This document shows, piece by piece, positions 11,638 to 22,268 of a stretch of DNA of 64,000 nucleotides. Every line of letters begins with the position of its first letter. Position 1 is the first letter of the stretch. The stretch is taken from assembly GCA_003988855.1 (NCBI GenBank), contig QYAI01000010.1, forward strand, positions 248,001 through 312,000, written 5' to 3'. Below the pieces are notes generated by a model that did no database searches, was not told where the DNA came from, and saw only the letters and a list, made by a program, of their open reading frames with translations. Source of the DNA: Arachnopeziza araneosa. Its lineage: Eukaryota; Ascomycota; Leotiomycetes; Helotiales; Arachnopezizaceae. The position numbers and the translations under genes were made by a program.

Positions 11638-14600
11638 ATGTCCTCTTCCGGAAATTCAACACCTGCCATCTCATCCCGGGCAAAGGTCTGTATGGACCGC
11701 TTCAGACGTCTGGCGGAACCACCTAGTGAAAGTGGCCATGGATCATTGAATATTATCTCAACTGACGAGACTATCGACATCTTTGGAAGATTCAAGATCT
11801 GGGCTGGCAATATTGGAGCGCTACAAAGCTTCAAGTTCAAAAGCTCTCTCGACTATCGATTACGGGCAGCGCCCAAGATCTCAACTCAGATCATTGAGAT
11901 ACTTGACGACATTATCGAGTCTCTAGATGACGGTAAGCCCTGATCACTTCTACTATAAGAGTTCTAGTTCTAACTTTAATAGCATGGTCCATCGTGTCAA
12001 ACTCGAAAGAGAATCGTATAAGTATTCGTGAGTTTTGTGTCTTGACGACCGTTAACTAGACTAATGTTTATCAAGTCAGTACCCCGGACAGAGATCCTAG
12101 CGACGGCGAAGAAATTTCTGAGATCCGAGAGATACTAGAGTCTGTCAAGGAGGATATTAGTGGACTTTTTCGACTTTCAATCTTGATTCGCAACAACACT
12201 AATAGAGACCGTTATTCAAAGGCTGAAGCTGCTGCTAAACATTCTCCGTTTGATGCTCAGTTCGATATTGCACATGTTAGGCAAAAATTTCCCGCTCTTA
12301 AGTCCAGAAATTACGAGTATTTGATCGAAAGACTTGGGGAAGCCATTACAAGTAGACGACAATACTTGCGGTATTGTCGAGATCATCATAATAAGACATC
12401 AAAGACAGAATCATCAGATCCCCGAAATCTAGATCCAGAAGCGCTCCAAGGCCAATTGATAAAGAGACAGGCAACCCTCCTATCAGATGGTCGGCGCGAA
12501 ACTCTCAGATTGACCAGCACTATTGGTTCAGTAACTCTACCTTCAACGCAAGCAACAACATTTATTCCAAATCCTGACCAAGAATTAAAAGAGAATTATT
12601 TCGAAGAAACGCAATCTCAGATGTCATATGCTACTTCCACAGAAGAAGAGGGTATTGACAACAAGCTCCGTATCTTGCCTCTTGAAGAGGTTTCCCGTGG
12701 CTCGGGCCATTTTGAGTGCCCTTATTGCTGGCAAATTCAGAGTATTCGAAATGAAAGAGCATGGAGGTAAGCTCTTGAAGCTGTCATATTGTTTCCATAC
12801 TAGCTCTTACCAACGTCAAAAAATAGGAAACATGTTCTTGCAGACCTCAAACCATATGTCTGTACTTTTGAGAATTGTGAAGTAAAACTTTTTGCCGATC
12901 AACAAACATGGTTCGCCCATGAACTTAAGGACCACCGAAAAGAATACTGCTGCTACTTTTGCTCTCAAGCTACCTTCAAGACTGAAGGCGACTATCAGTC
13001 ACACCTTCGAGCTCACCATCTTCAAGAGTTTACAGAGAACCAGGTTTCTGCTGTACTCGAGATCAGTCGAAAGCCAGTAGTGGCTCTTTCTCCAAAAGAT
13101 TGTTCATTCTGCCAAGATTGGGAAGAACGGTTGAGGACAGTAAATCAGCATATTTCCGCATCTGAAAGACTTTCGGTCACTCCAGTCCAGTTTCAGCACC
13201 ATGTTGGGGCACATCAACAACAACTTGCGCTATTTGCTCTCCCAATCCATGACAATGAAGGTGATGATGCGGAGCCCGGAGATGCGGTACAGAAGTTTAA
13301 TTCAGATCGCCAGACTAGCAACAGAAGTAAAGAGCATTCTGTTCGATCGGGAAGTCCTAAGTCTTCAATAAAGAATCTGAACGTATTGGAAACTGTCGAA
13401 GAGGGTATTCGACGTCCAGTGATCCCTGACATCGCAGCACTCAGATTTGGAACAACCGAGCGTCAACAACAGAAAAGGGAGCAAGAAAGCCACAGCTCTT
13501 TTCCAGATACATCCTCACATCATGGAAGTGATGTAGACTTGACCACAGCGAGAGATTTGAGGCTTTGTGAAGATGTCATGGATGATATGCGTACTAATTC
13601 TTTCGTCGGAGAGTATTTTGAAGTGGCCAAACTCCTCCCACCAATGTCAATCTGGGTAAATGAACGAGGGAACTTCTCCATGCCTTCGCCTAGCCTTCCT
13701 GAAATGTCAGAGAAGCTCGAGATCGGCGGCTATAACGACGATGACCAATTTAGAACCGATTTCCTCCTCATACTCGCGGCAAATTGTGCTGTGGGAAAGG
13801 CTCAACATTCGGACGTGGAGAATATATGCAATCAATTATTTCTGCCTCGATGGTCACATAGGGTAGATCTTATGAGTTCTGCACTATATCTTGTTCTTCA
13901 AACTGAGAGACAAATGAGGTGGAAAATATCCTGCGCGAGAACATTTTTGATCGAACCGCCGGCTGGAAAATCGGGTTATGAGATACACTTCACTATGCCA
14001 AACGGAAGTGTTCTCAAGAGAAGATTCGAAGCAGAAGCCACTATCGAGATTCTATACGATTTTGTGGACTGTTATGAGATTCTAGGAAACCTTGACCAAT
14101 TAGCCAGGCTCGACAAAATTCGCGAGCCAAAATGCTACACTCATCAATACCGCTTTGTCTTTTATGATGACGGTGACGATAAGCATGGCCCGATTAACTG
14201 CAGTAATAAAACAATTAGAGAGGCTATCAAACGTCATGAACAACATCCCGTCCAGCTTTTTGTCAGAGAGTGGAGGGTCGAAGAAATCCCACAGATAAGA
14301 GTAAATAGGTCTTTCAGTCCAAGACCACCCCCTGTACAGAGTGCAAGCCGGCCTAGGAGGAAGAAAAGCTCTCCAAGTTTTGGTGGTCACAGCCCCGGGC
14401 CCTCGTCACCCTCAAGCCACCCAAACACCCAAGGTGGTTCGAGTAACATCGCTCAACCGAGCAGCCAGTATGAATATGGAGAGCTCTGGTATTGTCATAA
14501 GTGCGGCGATGGCCCGCTTAACCTATGGAGCGTTGCATGCTCGACTTTCGGTTGCTTCCATTATAGGTGTCCTTTATGTATAACCAGCAGTATCAAATCA

Positions 14601-14651
14601 GAGAAGCTGCGTGACAAAAACCAGGACGATAGAATTGATACGAATCAGTAA
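11638..14651 (+). CDS. Multi-zinc-finger (C2H2) fungal accessory protein
   Basis: Four exons (11638-11932, 11983-12027, 12076-12766 and 12827-14651) give 951 residues, all junctions in phase. The first 110 residues form a helical domain (RLAEPPSESGHGSL, RFKIWAGNIGA) found at the N-terminus of many uncharacterised filamentous-fungal C2H2 and NLR-like proteins. Cys/His modules start near 325 (FECPYCW), 354 (YVCTFENC), 384 (YCCYFCSQ) and 434 (DCSFCQDW), each followed by His pairs. About 690-850 holds a conserved alpha/beta region of unknown function with THQYRFVFY. The C-terminus (898-935) has a further Cys-rich knuckle, WYCHKC through RCPLC. The start was chosen because it opens the conserved N-terminal block directly. 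A transcription-factor role is possible, but the architecture resembles fungal self/non-self genes; not settled. Confidence 0.85.
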
Positions 14652-15495
14652 CAGCAATATGAGAGGGTATTTCGGAAGGATTCATTTGTTGTCCCTGAAC
14701 ATGTCATGTAGGAGGAAACATGTGGCTATTAAATGTACTCAAATATCTCATTGAGACAAGACGTGATCTTAACATGGGGGAGAGAACCAGATAGTGGAAA
14801 AAATGATAATATCTCATCCTATATTATCGCTATAAGCTAAAGTATACCAAGTAGATGAACCAGATTGATGAACTAACATGGTAGGGCTGAAGCTTCTCAA
14901 TGAATGGCCGCAGGAGGGTGTATCTGAATGGCTTATGGACATTGGATCTATAGATAAATAGAGAGAGGCTCTAACAATAAGAAGCAAAGGACCAAGATCT
15001 CAGGTATTGAGAAGTGGCATGACTCCCGAAGTTGTATGGCGTTGAACTGGATCAATTGGATGAATCCCTTGAGATGAGAGAAGAGAACATATTTCACCCG
15101 TTTATAAATTTGGTAAAGCTAACTAGCATTAAGAGGGACTTTCACTTCAGATATAATACGTGAATAGCGCATGGAAAAATAAGTATGTGGCGGACTCTGT
15201 CGATGTAAATCCTTACGAGTTAGAAGCAGTATCTCAAGTAACCGTGTACTTAGGTTCAAGGAAGTGGAAGACAGCTCAAGTCGATATTGGGATGGGGAAT
15301 AATAGTGCCAAAGAGGCGGTCATATCAAGGTGTGTAAAGCTCAGTAAAACAGATTAGTTTTGTAACATCGTGGTATGTAAAGCGACTTCCAAATTATCAG
15401 ACCGTTAAGACTTCCACTTCCAAATATTCTGCTCGTGAAAACCTCCACCGCTTCTTACCCTCTACTCTTAGTATCTCGCAGTTCAACAAAGCCGG
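14652..15495. other. Intergenic, no gene recognised
   Basis: This lies between the 3' ends of the zinc-finger gene and the minus-strand glycine-rich gene. One 65-codon frame at 15160-15357 has no recognisable motif and no splice partner. Confidence 0.5.
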
Positions 15496-15975
15496 CTAAT
15501 AATCTCCCCCTCCCCCTCCTCCACCGCCGCTATCCCCACCGGAATAGCCACCACTATCGCCTGCTGTATACCCACCACTGTCGCCTGCTACATAGCCACT
15601 ATCACCACCCGCATCACCACCGCTGTCTCCAGCCTCAGTGACCCAGACGGTGGTTCCATTCTTATCAACCGTCTGCCTCTGCCTCTGCCCTCCGACACCT
15701 CTCCAACTCCCGCCAGTCTGTCTCATCCACACAGGCGTCGCTGCCGTCTTAGCACCTCTGTTGGGAGCCACGGACACCTGCCGAGGGGCACCCAGAGCGG
15801 CAGCTTTCTTCTCCTTATCCTTTTTATACCTAGAAATGAAAGAGTTAGACGGCTCTTGGTATGTGTGATGAGCAGAATGAAGTAATAGAACAGCGCAGGC
15901 ATCAGAAGTGGGCCGGATCTTCACTGACATGTACCAGCATCCGATTAGGATACAGCAACTGACGGGCTCACACAT
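15496..15975 (-). CDS. Small MCEP glycine-rich protein, copy 1
   Basis: Exons 15975-15935 and 15829-15496 give 124 residues. The N-terminus is MCEPVSCCILIGCW, then a basic stretch (YKKDKEKKAAALGAP) and a C-terminal Gly/Asp/Ser/Tyr repeat ending in a run of eight glycines and DY. The 105-nt intron has GT-AG ends and is a multiple of three without a stop, so an unspliced 159-residue form is also open. Removing the intron brings the protein into register with the MCEP protein at 29356. Four Cys in the first 13 residues suggest lipid attachment (S-acylation) or metal binding; this is inference. No function is known to me. Confidence 0.72.
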   Translation of the reverse strand: MCEPVSCCILIGCWYMSVKIRPTSDACAVLLLHSAHHTYQEPSNSFISRYKKDKEKKAAALGAPRQVSVAPNRGAKTAATPVWMRQTGGSWRGVGGQRQRQTVDKNGTTVWVTEAGDSGGDAGGDSGYVAGDSGGYTAGDSGGYSGGDSGGGGGGGGDY

Positions 15976-16825
15976 GTTACCGTAGTTTGTGTATTTTGAG
16001 AGAGTCTTCTGTGTATTTCAAGAAATTATGGACTTTCGAAGTAGCAGTCGTTGTGCTTCATCCAAAGGCCTCTGATGCAGTGAAGTCCACTTACCAGCTC
16101 CACTTTCAGGACTCAAAGCCCGTACTTATAAATCCGCATCTCTCCAAACGCCATAATTCCGAGATCCGCAAGAGCCTCCTCCAACGCCACATTAGGTTGC
16201 TATCTTCCCATTCTTATCAGACACATACCGTGTGTCTCAGCCCCAAAGTATCTATTGAAAAAAAGACGGTGCAATTGGATCGAATCTGGGGCTGAAATTT
16301 AGGGTGGTGAATTGTGAGGGATCTGTAGGGCTTGCTGGAACGAAAAGGTGGGAGCGGGAAGGGTCTGGATGTCCAAAGCGGAATGTCTTCGCTGGTTAGC
16401 GTCGTTGAGAGACGAGATGGTGTACTGTAACAACCCGTTTGGGATGTGCTTTGGCCGATCTTTCCGGTTAACTTGCTTCGAGACTTTGGGAAGAAGAGAA
16501 GTTGGCCACCACAGCTCATGAGTTGCCACAACTGTGAAAAATTCTTCTGAATTTGGTTGACATCGCGAGAGTGAAGCGGTCGGGAAGGAGAGGCTAGACA
16601 ATCCAGCACACTGAATCGAAATATTGGTTCGAGAATGTCGAGAAAAGTTGACAGCATCACACGTCTTTTGAGTTTGGTCATAGAAGAGTCGTTGGGTGGT
16701 AAAGTTGAAGCGATTCTGTTCCAGAATGATTCAAGAAAACGAGAATCTCAGTCATCTTGACCTTGATCATCCAATCTACAGAGTAGGTTAGTATCTTCGC
16801 TCGGAAATAAGAACAGATCAATCTT
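15976..16825. other. Promoter region of glycine-rich gene and non-coding sequence
   Basis: The part next to 15975 is the upstream DNA of the minus-strand glycine-rich gene. A 154-codon minus frame at 16217-16681 has no recognisable features and is Ser/Pro/Arg-rich. A good intron-like unit on the minus strand (GTAAGATTG donor, ACTAAC branch, CTGTAG acceptor, about 16776-16826) follows the relic at 16827-17076. Confidence 0.45.
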
Positions 16826-16826
16826 A

Positions 16827-17076
16827 CCAAACGCGTGTCAGGCTTCTTCAACTCAAGCTGAACATCTGGACTGTCCCCACCCCCAGAATGCGACGAGATA
16901 GCTTCTCGAAGCCTACTGTGCTCTTGTGCATCGTATTAATGAAGTGGCATCGCTTCTAGACAACAGATCCTTCATCAATTGTCAAAGGCCGTCTTAAACT
17001 CCAGTAATTCGTAAAGAACCAGCGCAATTGCTCGGGGTTCGAGCTGCTCCATCAGAGTTTGTGCTGCATCTCTCAT
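16827..17076 (-). pseudogene. Probable protein-gene relic with in-frame stops
   Basis: One minus-strand frame reads MRDAAQTLMEQLEP, then AIALVLYELLEFKTAFDN, two adjacent stops (TGA TGA), further protein-like sequence, a TAA, then YDAQEHSRLREAISSHS and VQLELKKPDTRL before a canonical splice donor. Both halves share one frame and have typical coding composition, including an amphipathic Leu-rich helix. The stops (TGA, TGA, TAA) could each come from CGA or CAA by a C-to-T change, as expected from repeat-induced point mutation or ordinary decay. I cannot name the parent family. It could be chance, but an 80-codon protein-like frame split by these stops is unusual for this spacer. Confidence 0.4.
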
Positions 17077-17605
17077 TCAGCACCGGTGGCCGAGCGTTCT
17101 AGGCTGCAATTAGCAACTACAGCTCAATACGGTATGATCAACACCAGAAGGACTTGCTTGTTAGATTTCTTTATAAAAGATGAAAATTGTAAAATGAAGT
17201 CGCTTGCTAGCGCTTGATCTGAGAAGACGTGATGTTCTGATGCAGCCAAGTCTTGGCTTGTGATACGTGAGATGTGTTTCAAAGCATGATAGTGGAAGTC
17301 CGATGTACCAACAAATAATAGAGTGGAGTCCACATAAATCATAATCGGACAGTTTTCGGAAGCAGACTTATTTGGTTGCAGATATTTCTTGTATAGTACA
17401 TTTTCCTACCAGTCTTTATCTAACGCTGGTATTGCGTTCTCAAGGTTGAGCTATTTAGATGCAGCTTATTTCCTGATAACAAAAACGCCCATGAGATGCA
17501 ATAATAATGCTGACCCCAATTCTTTCCTGTAGCCCAAATCCATCTCCGGTAATTGATATACAATAAAGAAGCCCCCCCTTCAGCGATGCATACTCCCAAA
17601 TCTGT
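17077..17605. other. Intergenic, 3' flank of UBP16-like gene
   Basis: No gene is supported. A tRNA A-box-like string (GGTGGCCGAGCG) occurs near 17086-17097 but has no B box behind it. Confidence 0.45.
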
Positions 17606-19573
17606 CTATTCGTCCTTCTCCAGTTCATAAAACAATAAATACACCTCCTTCTGCATCCCCAACAACTCACTCGTCTTACATTCCTTGATCTTGTCATCGC
17701 TGATCCGCCACCAACGATTGCTGACTTGCCGCTTCCTAGTCCCTTTGATCGATGGGCTCAAACTCGTGTTGGCCGCACTACCGCTAGTAGTTGCATCCCC
17801 ATCATTCTTCTTGCCACGAATACTGGGTACTTTGGTCAATGTTGACTTTGCCGACCGTGCTATTGAGCGAATAGAACCGGCTTCCGCCTCTTTGTCTCGT
17901 GGGGAAGAAGTTGGTGCCTTGGTCGCAGTAGGCGTTGAGGCTGAGGCAGAGGTCGAGGTCGATGGTGGTAAGTCGCTAGATTGTCTACTACTTGTGTAAG
18001 GCAGCGATGGAGAAGAAGAGGATGGAGAAATCGGGGATGGGACTTCTGATGTGGAGTTTAAGGTGCTGACTTCTGTGGATGTTTGTTCAGGTCTTTGTAC
18101 AGCTTCTATCTGAGGCGTTGATGCCTGCGATGGTGTAGGAGAGGATGTTTTGCTATATACAAGCGCAGGTTGAAAAGTATTCGGTGTCGAGAATGGTGCT
18201 ATAATACTTTGCCGACGGAAGGACTCGTAATGACCTGAATGATGGCTGCCTTTGTGGCAGACGACACTAGAGAGCCGATAGAACTTTTGATTCAGAAGAC
18301 CTCCAAGTGGTAGTTGTTCAGGGAAAGCCACTTTCGCTGAATTCTTCATAGTTGATCGCCCAGCATCGAAGATTGATCTTGAAAGGTGTATTGCCATAAC
18401 TTTAGGGAATCGAGTTATGCGAACATGCTTGGCAATTTTCCTCTTTGGAGCGAACTTTCGGTCCGGCATCTCCACATCCTTCAACTCTTGTTCTGGATCC
18501 GTAGCTATGGCCTCCTCAAGTAGTTGAATAGATTTCTGAGTTTTGATCTTGAATTTCTCTGAATTTGATTTTAAAAGCTCTTGCCGAAACAATCCCAGGG
18601 CATGAACTAGGCGGCATTTATCGCATTTGAAATCCTCAATGAACTCAGTCTTAAACATCTGATCAAAGCAAGAGCTGAGCGTAGTAGAATTGACTTGAGG
18701 TACACTCAAAGTCAGAGAGCAGAAGGTCGCCGTGGATGGCTTGGGTTTAAAGCCACAAGTAAGGCATTCGATTTGAGATTCTGAACCGCCTTCTAAGGGG
18801 AATCCCTCCTCGGGTTCTGGTTTGACAACAATAGTCTTCCCAGTGGAATCCGTTACCGAAACTTCAACATTCCCATTAGGAATATTATTGGCGTCCTCAA
18901 GCTTCGTTGGAATGTTTCTCGCTTCTTCAGAACCTAGCTCATGGGAAGGCTTTCCGGTAGTTTCTCCATCGGTACGGCCCGTCGTTTCATTTACTACATT
19001 CTGGGCATCTCTTGCATGATTTCTTGCTCTATGGCCCGCATGATATTCGTCACACAGCCGTTCAGCAACAATTTGCAAAAACTCCTGCGCATCTTGTTGT
19101 TGCCGGCTAATTCTCTGCTTAAACGCTGCCTCCATAACTTGCACGAAAGATGATGCGGATATCGTCTTCTTGTATATCGGCCGCTCGTTTAACGCGTTCA
19201 AGATATCTTTCAAGCCCAGAGTGACAACCCCATTCTGCAAGCCCTCTATCTTCCACGGCGGCATGTCCTTCCGCGCTGGATTTGGTACCAGCGTTTGGTA
19301 TATCTCGGGGCCATCCATTTTCCTCCGGTGTGTCTCTCGTATAAGGTATATTCGCAGATCTCCCAATCCTGCCAGTGCTTGGAGAACCGAGTTAATGAAG
19401 CAGTCGTTTGCAGGGTTGTGGAGGCCGACGATAGTCTTCTTATGCGAGCTGCTAGTACTATTTGTAGAGTCGCCATCTATGAAGAATGTAGGGGCGAAGA
19501 CATAGACTAGAGTTATCGCTGCTAGTGAGGCGCCAGCAGCATAAGTAGCTATGGTGAGTTGTTTGTCCGGCAT
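17606..19573 (-). CDS. UBP16: Ubiquitin carboxyl-terminal hydrolase, UBP16/USP30-like
   Basis: This is a cysteine deubiquitinase of the USP family, predicted on the outer mitochondrial membrane. It is a single exon of 655 residues. A hydrophobic N-terminal anchor (TIATYAAGASLAAITLVYVF, about 7-26) precedes the Cys box NPANDCFINSVLQAL (Cys58). Zinc-binding pairs are CLTCGF and CDKC. The His box HHSGHYESF lies near 440, and the last block WWRISDD plus VYLLFYELE ends the fold. A Ser/Thr/Pro-rich insert of about 150 residues sits between His box and C-terminal block. The N-terminal anchor plus USP arrangement is that of yeast Ubp16. It is head-to-head with a mitochondrial ribosomal protein gene, 497 bp apart. 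Confidence 0.92.
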   Translation of the reverse strand: MPDKQLTIATYAAGASLAAITLVYVFAPTFFIDGDSTNSTSSSHKKTIVGLHNPANDCFINSVLQALAGLGDLRIYLIRETHRRKMDGPEIYQTLVPNPARKDMPPWKIEGLQNGVVTLGLKDILNALNERPIYKKTISASSFVQVMEAAFKQRISRQQQDAQEFLQIVAERLCDEYHAGHRARNHARDAQNVVNETTGRTDGETTGKPSHELGSEEARNIPTKLEDANNIPNGNVEVSVTDSTGKTIVVKPEPEEGFPLEGGSESQIECLTCGFKPKPSTATFCSLTLSVPQVNSTTLSSCFDQMFKTEFIEDFKCDKCRLVHALGLFRQELLKSNSEKFKIKTQKSIQLLEEAIATDPEQELKDVEMPDRKFAPKRKIAKHVRITRFPKVMAIHLSRSIFDAGRSTMKNSAKVAFPEQLPLGGLLNQKFYRLSSVVCHKGSHHSGHYESFRRQSIIAPFSTPNTFQPALVYSKTSSPTPSQASTPQIEAVQRPEQTSTEVSTLNSTSEVPSPISPSSSSPSLPYTSSRQSSDLPPSTSTSASASTPTATKAPTSSPRDKEAEAGSIRSIARSAKSTLTKVPSIRGKKNDGDATTSGSAANTSLSPSIKGTRKRQVSNRWWRISDDKIKECKTSELLGMQKEVYLLFYELEKDE

Positions 19574-20070
19574 CTTGGGTTTCGCAGAGCGGAGCAGTCG
19601 GAAAAGTCACTGTTAGGGAAAGAGATCCATACTGCAATTTCTCTGACTGTATCCAACTGCTCTCGGTGTACCGACTAAGGAACTGTTGTAATTCAAGGTC
19701 CTCAAAGGTTTCTGGATCTGGAGAAACAGCTAGTAAAGCCTCGCAACGAAACGTGGGATGTGCTAGCTCATGCGTGTAAGACGGGATTGAGAACCGTTCG
19801 CCCCTCTCTAGATTTGTAAGACTGTGGAGCGACTGGCAAAGATAGTTAAAGATAGGATAATTGGAAAATAATATTCCTTCTATGAGCTATTCGGTCTAAG
19901 TGATGTAGCAGACCGAGAGCTTTATGCTCTTCCCATCTCGGCATCTTTTAACCCCGGTGGCTTTACCGGTCGAAATAAATTCAGTACGGCGGCGCAGGAA
20001 GACCCATCATGCACCGGTTCCTATTTCGACAATCTTGCATTTCGAAGTCAAGCTCATAGGTTAAGGCAGA
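19574..20070. promoter_or_regulatory. Bidirectional promoter between UBP16-like and bL9m genes
   Basis: The 497 bp between two divergent start codons serves two genes whose products are both expected at mitochondria. No defined motif was identified. Confidence 0.55.
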
Positions 20071-21053
20071 ATGCCCCCAATGACATCCCCTCTTGTGTCA
20101 AGAGGTCCTCAATGTCTGTCGTGTATTCGACGCATGTCAAACAGCTTAAGTGATACATTTCAATTATTCCCGGGTCATCAAATTCGAGGAAAGAAGAAGA
20201 TTGCGAAACCGAAGGTTAAAACTGTGAAGGCATACCTACTTCAAGATGTGGCTGGCTATGGTCCACCGGGTAGGGAATCGTTCAATCAAATGATTCAAGA
20301 TAAATCTAATGCTGGATGCAGGGTCAATGGTCCCAGTAACCGCTGGGACGATGCGAAACGACTGGTATCCTAAGAGGATGGCAGAATACCTTACAAATGC
20401 TAAGCTTGCAGAGCTTGGTTTGATGAAAAACGTTGCAGTTGAGCGAGACTATGCATTCAAGAGCACAGAAAACAGAGAATTGGAGAAACAACAGGCTAGG
20501 GAACAGAAAGAGAGAGAAGCGATGGAAGCTACGCGAAAAGAGTTGGAACAGAATTTGGAGTCTAGAACGACAGAAGGACTGCAACCAGAGCTTGAACCCA
20601 ACTTCGGACTGCAGATGCTAAATGTAGGGCAGAAATTTCAATAGGGCTATGGATATTTGCTAATATTTACAGCCCATACAAGCAATTGTAGCCCTGGAGA
20701 GATTGGTACCAGCTATTCTGGACTTTTACCGCACTCCTATCTCTATTTCTCAGACAAGTACGTCTTCAAGAAAAGTGGCTTCAATCAATGAGACAAAAGA
20801 AAGGAGACAACCGGAAAAAATCAGTATTTATGGCTCAGTCACAACTAATGATATTGTTACGAATCTCAAGGCTGTCTTGGCAGAAGACTCTGAAGGGGCC
20901 CTCGTTGTACTGTCTGCAGGAGATATATCCTTCGTGGAAGAAACAACGGACCATGATCGTGTGAAACATCTAGGGGAGTACGAATTTGATATAACGCTGG
21001 AGGGTGCGCCTGAACCGGTGCGGAGGACAATCAAAATCCATGCTCAAGATTGA
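20071..21053 (+). CDS. MRPL50: Mitochondrial large-subunit ribosomal protein bL9m (MRPL50)
   Basis: Exons 20071-20269, 20322-20623 and 20673-21053 (introns 52 and 49 nt) give 293 residues. After a mitochondrial-type leader (Arg/Ser-rich, through IRGKKK) comes the L9 N-terminal fold, VKAYLLQDVAGYGPPG, spliced to SMVPVTAGTMRNDWYPKRM. In bL9 this region binds 23S-type rRNA. A charged coiled linker follows (many Glu/Lys/Arg/Gln, about 115-160) and a C-terminal domain starting with VALERLVPAILDFYR. The second splice (AAT to CCC) is in phase and restores the connecting helix. The assignment is firm for the N-terminal half; the divergent C-terminal half is normal for fungal mitoribosomal L9. Confidence 0.9.
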
Positions 21054-22268
21054 GAGACAGATTGAGCTTTGTATCAATATGTATACCTGCAGTGTAGAGA
21101 ATACCAGGATGATTATTTGTCATTGGGTTCTCTTTGTGATATGGATGGCTTAAGGAATATACGTAGGTACAAGTTAACATATCTTGCTAACTCAGAACAG
21201 TCGCGGCCTTGGACAGTATAAGACACTTCAACAGTCATTTCTCGATGAGGCTCCAGGAGTATGGAAAATTAAAATGGCGCGGATAATAAATGCATCACTG
21301 CAGTTACGACATCAGGGCTAAGTCAAACTTCGGAAGCCAGGAAGAGACTTTCAGATCCGGGACTTGACAGCGCCAGTAACCGCGGTATTGAAAGTCCTTT
21401 TCTCCGGCTCAGGACTTAGGAGACTAGCCTCTGTTCGGAGAAGAAGCTTGGCTAGCACATGAGGAGGAATCTGCTCAGCTGTCAGCACATAATTTCTCTC
21501 GGTAGTCATTTCAAGCTTGCGCTCATGGTTAAGCATCTTACGGAGCTAGAGAGTGCAAATTTGGCACGGGAAAACGTGACATAATCCCTCAAAGACGTGC
21601 AGGCGGTGGGGGTGCCGCAAGGGGGAGTGAAAAGAGACGCAACTCGAGATTTGAAGGCATCCAGAACAGAGCAACCTTGGCTGTTGTACTGTTCCCTTTC
21701 AATTTCTCCGGGTTGTGATGATCTCCGTAGGAAGGAAGGAAAGAGTTGGCACGCACTTCCGGTCCTTTCCGTCTGGGCCCGGCGGTTTGCTAGCAATGGC
21801 CCAGACAGACGATGACTCCAGAAACCCCACCACGTCGAGTGTCTCCGCAACTTTGTTTCCTGGTGATTTCTTTACGACCCCTCCATATCCTACATCAATA
21901 CCCTCAACGACAACAACATCAACAACATCAACAACATCAACAACATCAACAACATCAACAACATCAACAACATCAACAACATCAACAACATCAACAACGT
22001 TTTGCAACAGACTTTGCTGAACGCAGATCGCCCTTGTGAGTCCCCTGGATTCTTTTCTTTTGCAGAGATTTTCCGTGCGTCTTTTGCTGCTTGTGATGCA
22101 GCCAGTTGTGGCATTTCACACCCCCACTTGCTGCACAGCGAATCTCAATGAACTTTCGAAAATGACGGCTCCACCCATTGTCGCAAAGAAAATCTCTCAG
22201 TATTTAAAGTGAACTGACACCCGCTCCTCCACAGCTAGATCCTAAATCGTACAACCACAGTCGCAATC
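21054..22268. promoter_or_regulatory. Upstream region of aldolase gene
   Basis: 1.2 kb without a supported gene. It includes the 9-bp minisatellite at 21911-21998 and a TATTTAAA element near 22200, about 65 bp before the aldolase start, followed by a C/A-rich leader. The open frames over the minisatellite are products of the repeat (no stop in several frames), not genes. Confidence 0.55.
21911..21998 (+). repeat. Minisatellite, (CAACAACAT) x 9 plus 7 nt
   Basis: Nine perfect copies of a 9-bp unit plus a partial tenth, about 270 bp before the aldolase start codon. The unit has no G on the plus strand, so a transcript through it would be unstructured. Perfect copies imply recent expansion. Confidence 0.95.

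Noticed and set aside
16217..16681. 154-codon minus-strand frame
   Set aside because: Ser/Pro/Arg-rich shadow-like composition, no domain, no splice partners; not enough to call a gene.
17086..17140. tRNA Ser/Leu-like A box (GGTGGCCGAGCG)
   Set aside because: No B box of GGTTCGANTCC type and no acceptor-stem pairing within tRNA distance; at most a fragment.
21715..22020. 101-codon open frame across the minisatellite
   Set aside because: Several frames on both strands stay open because the repeat has no stop codon; no motif and it lies in the aldolase promoter.
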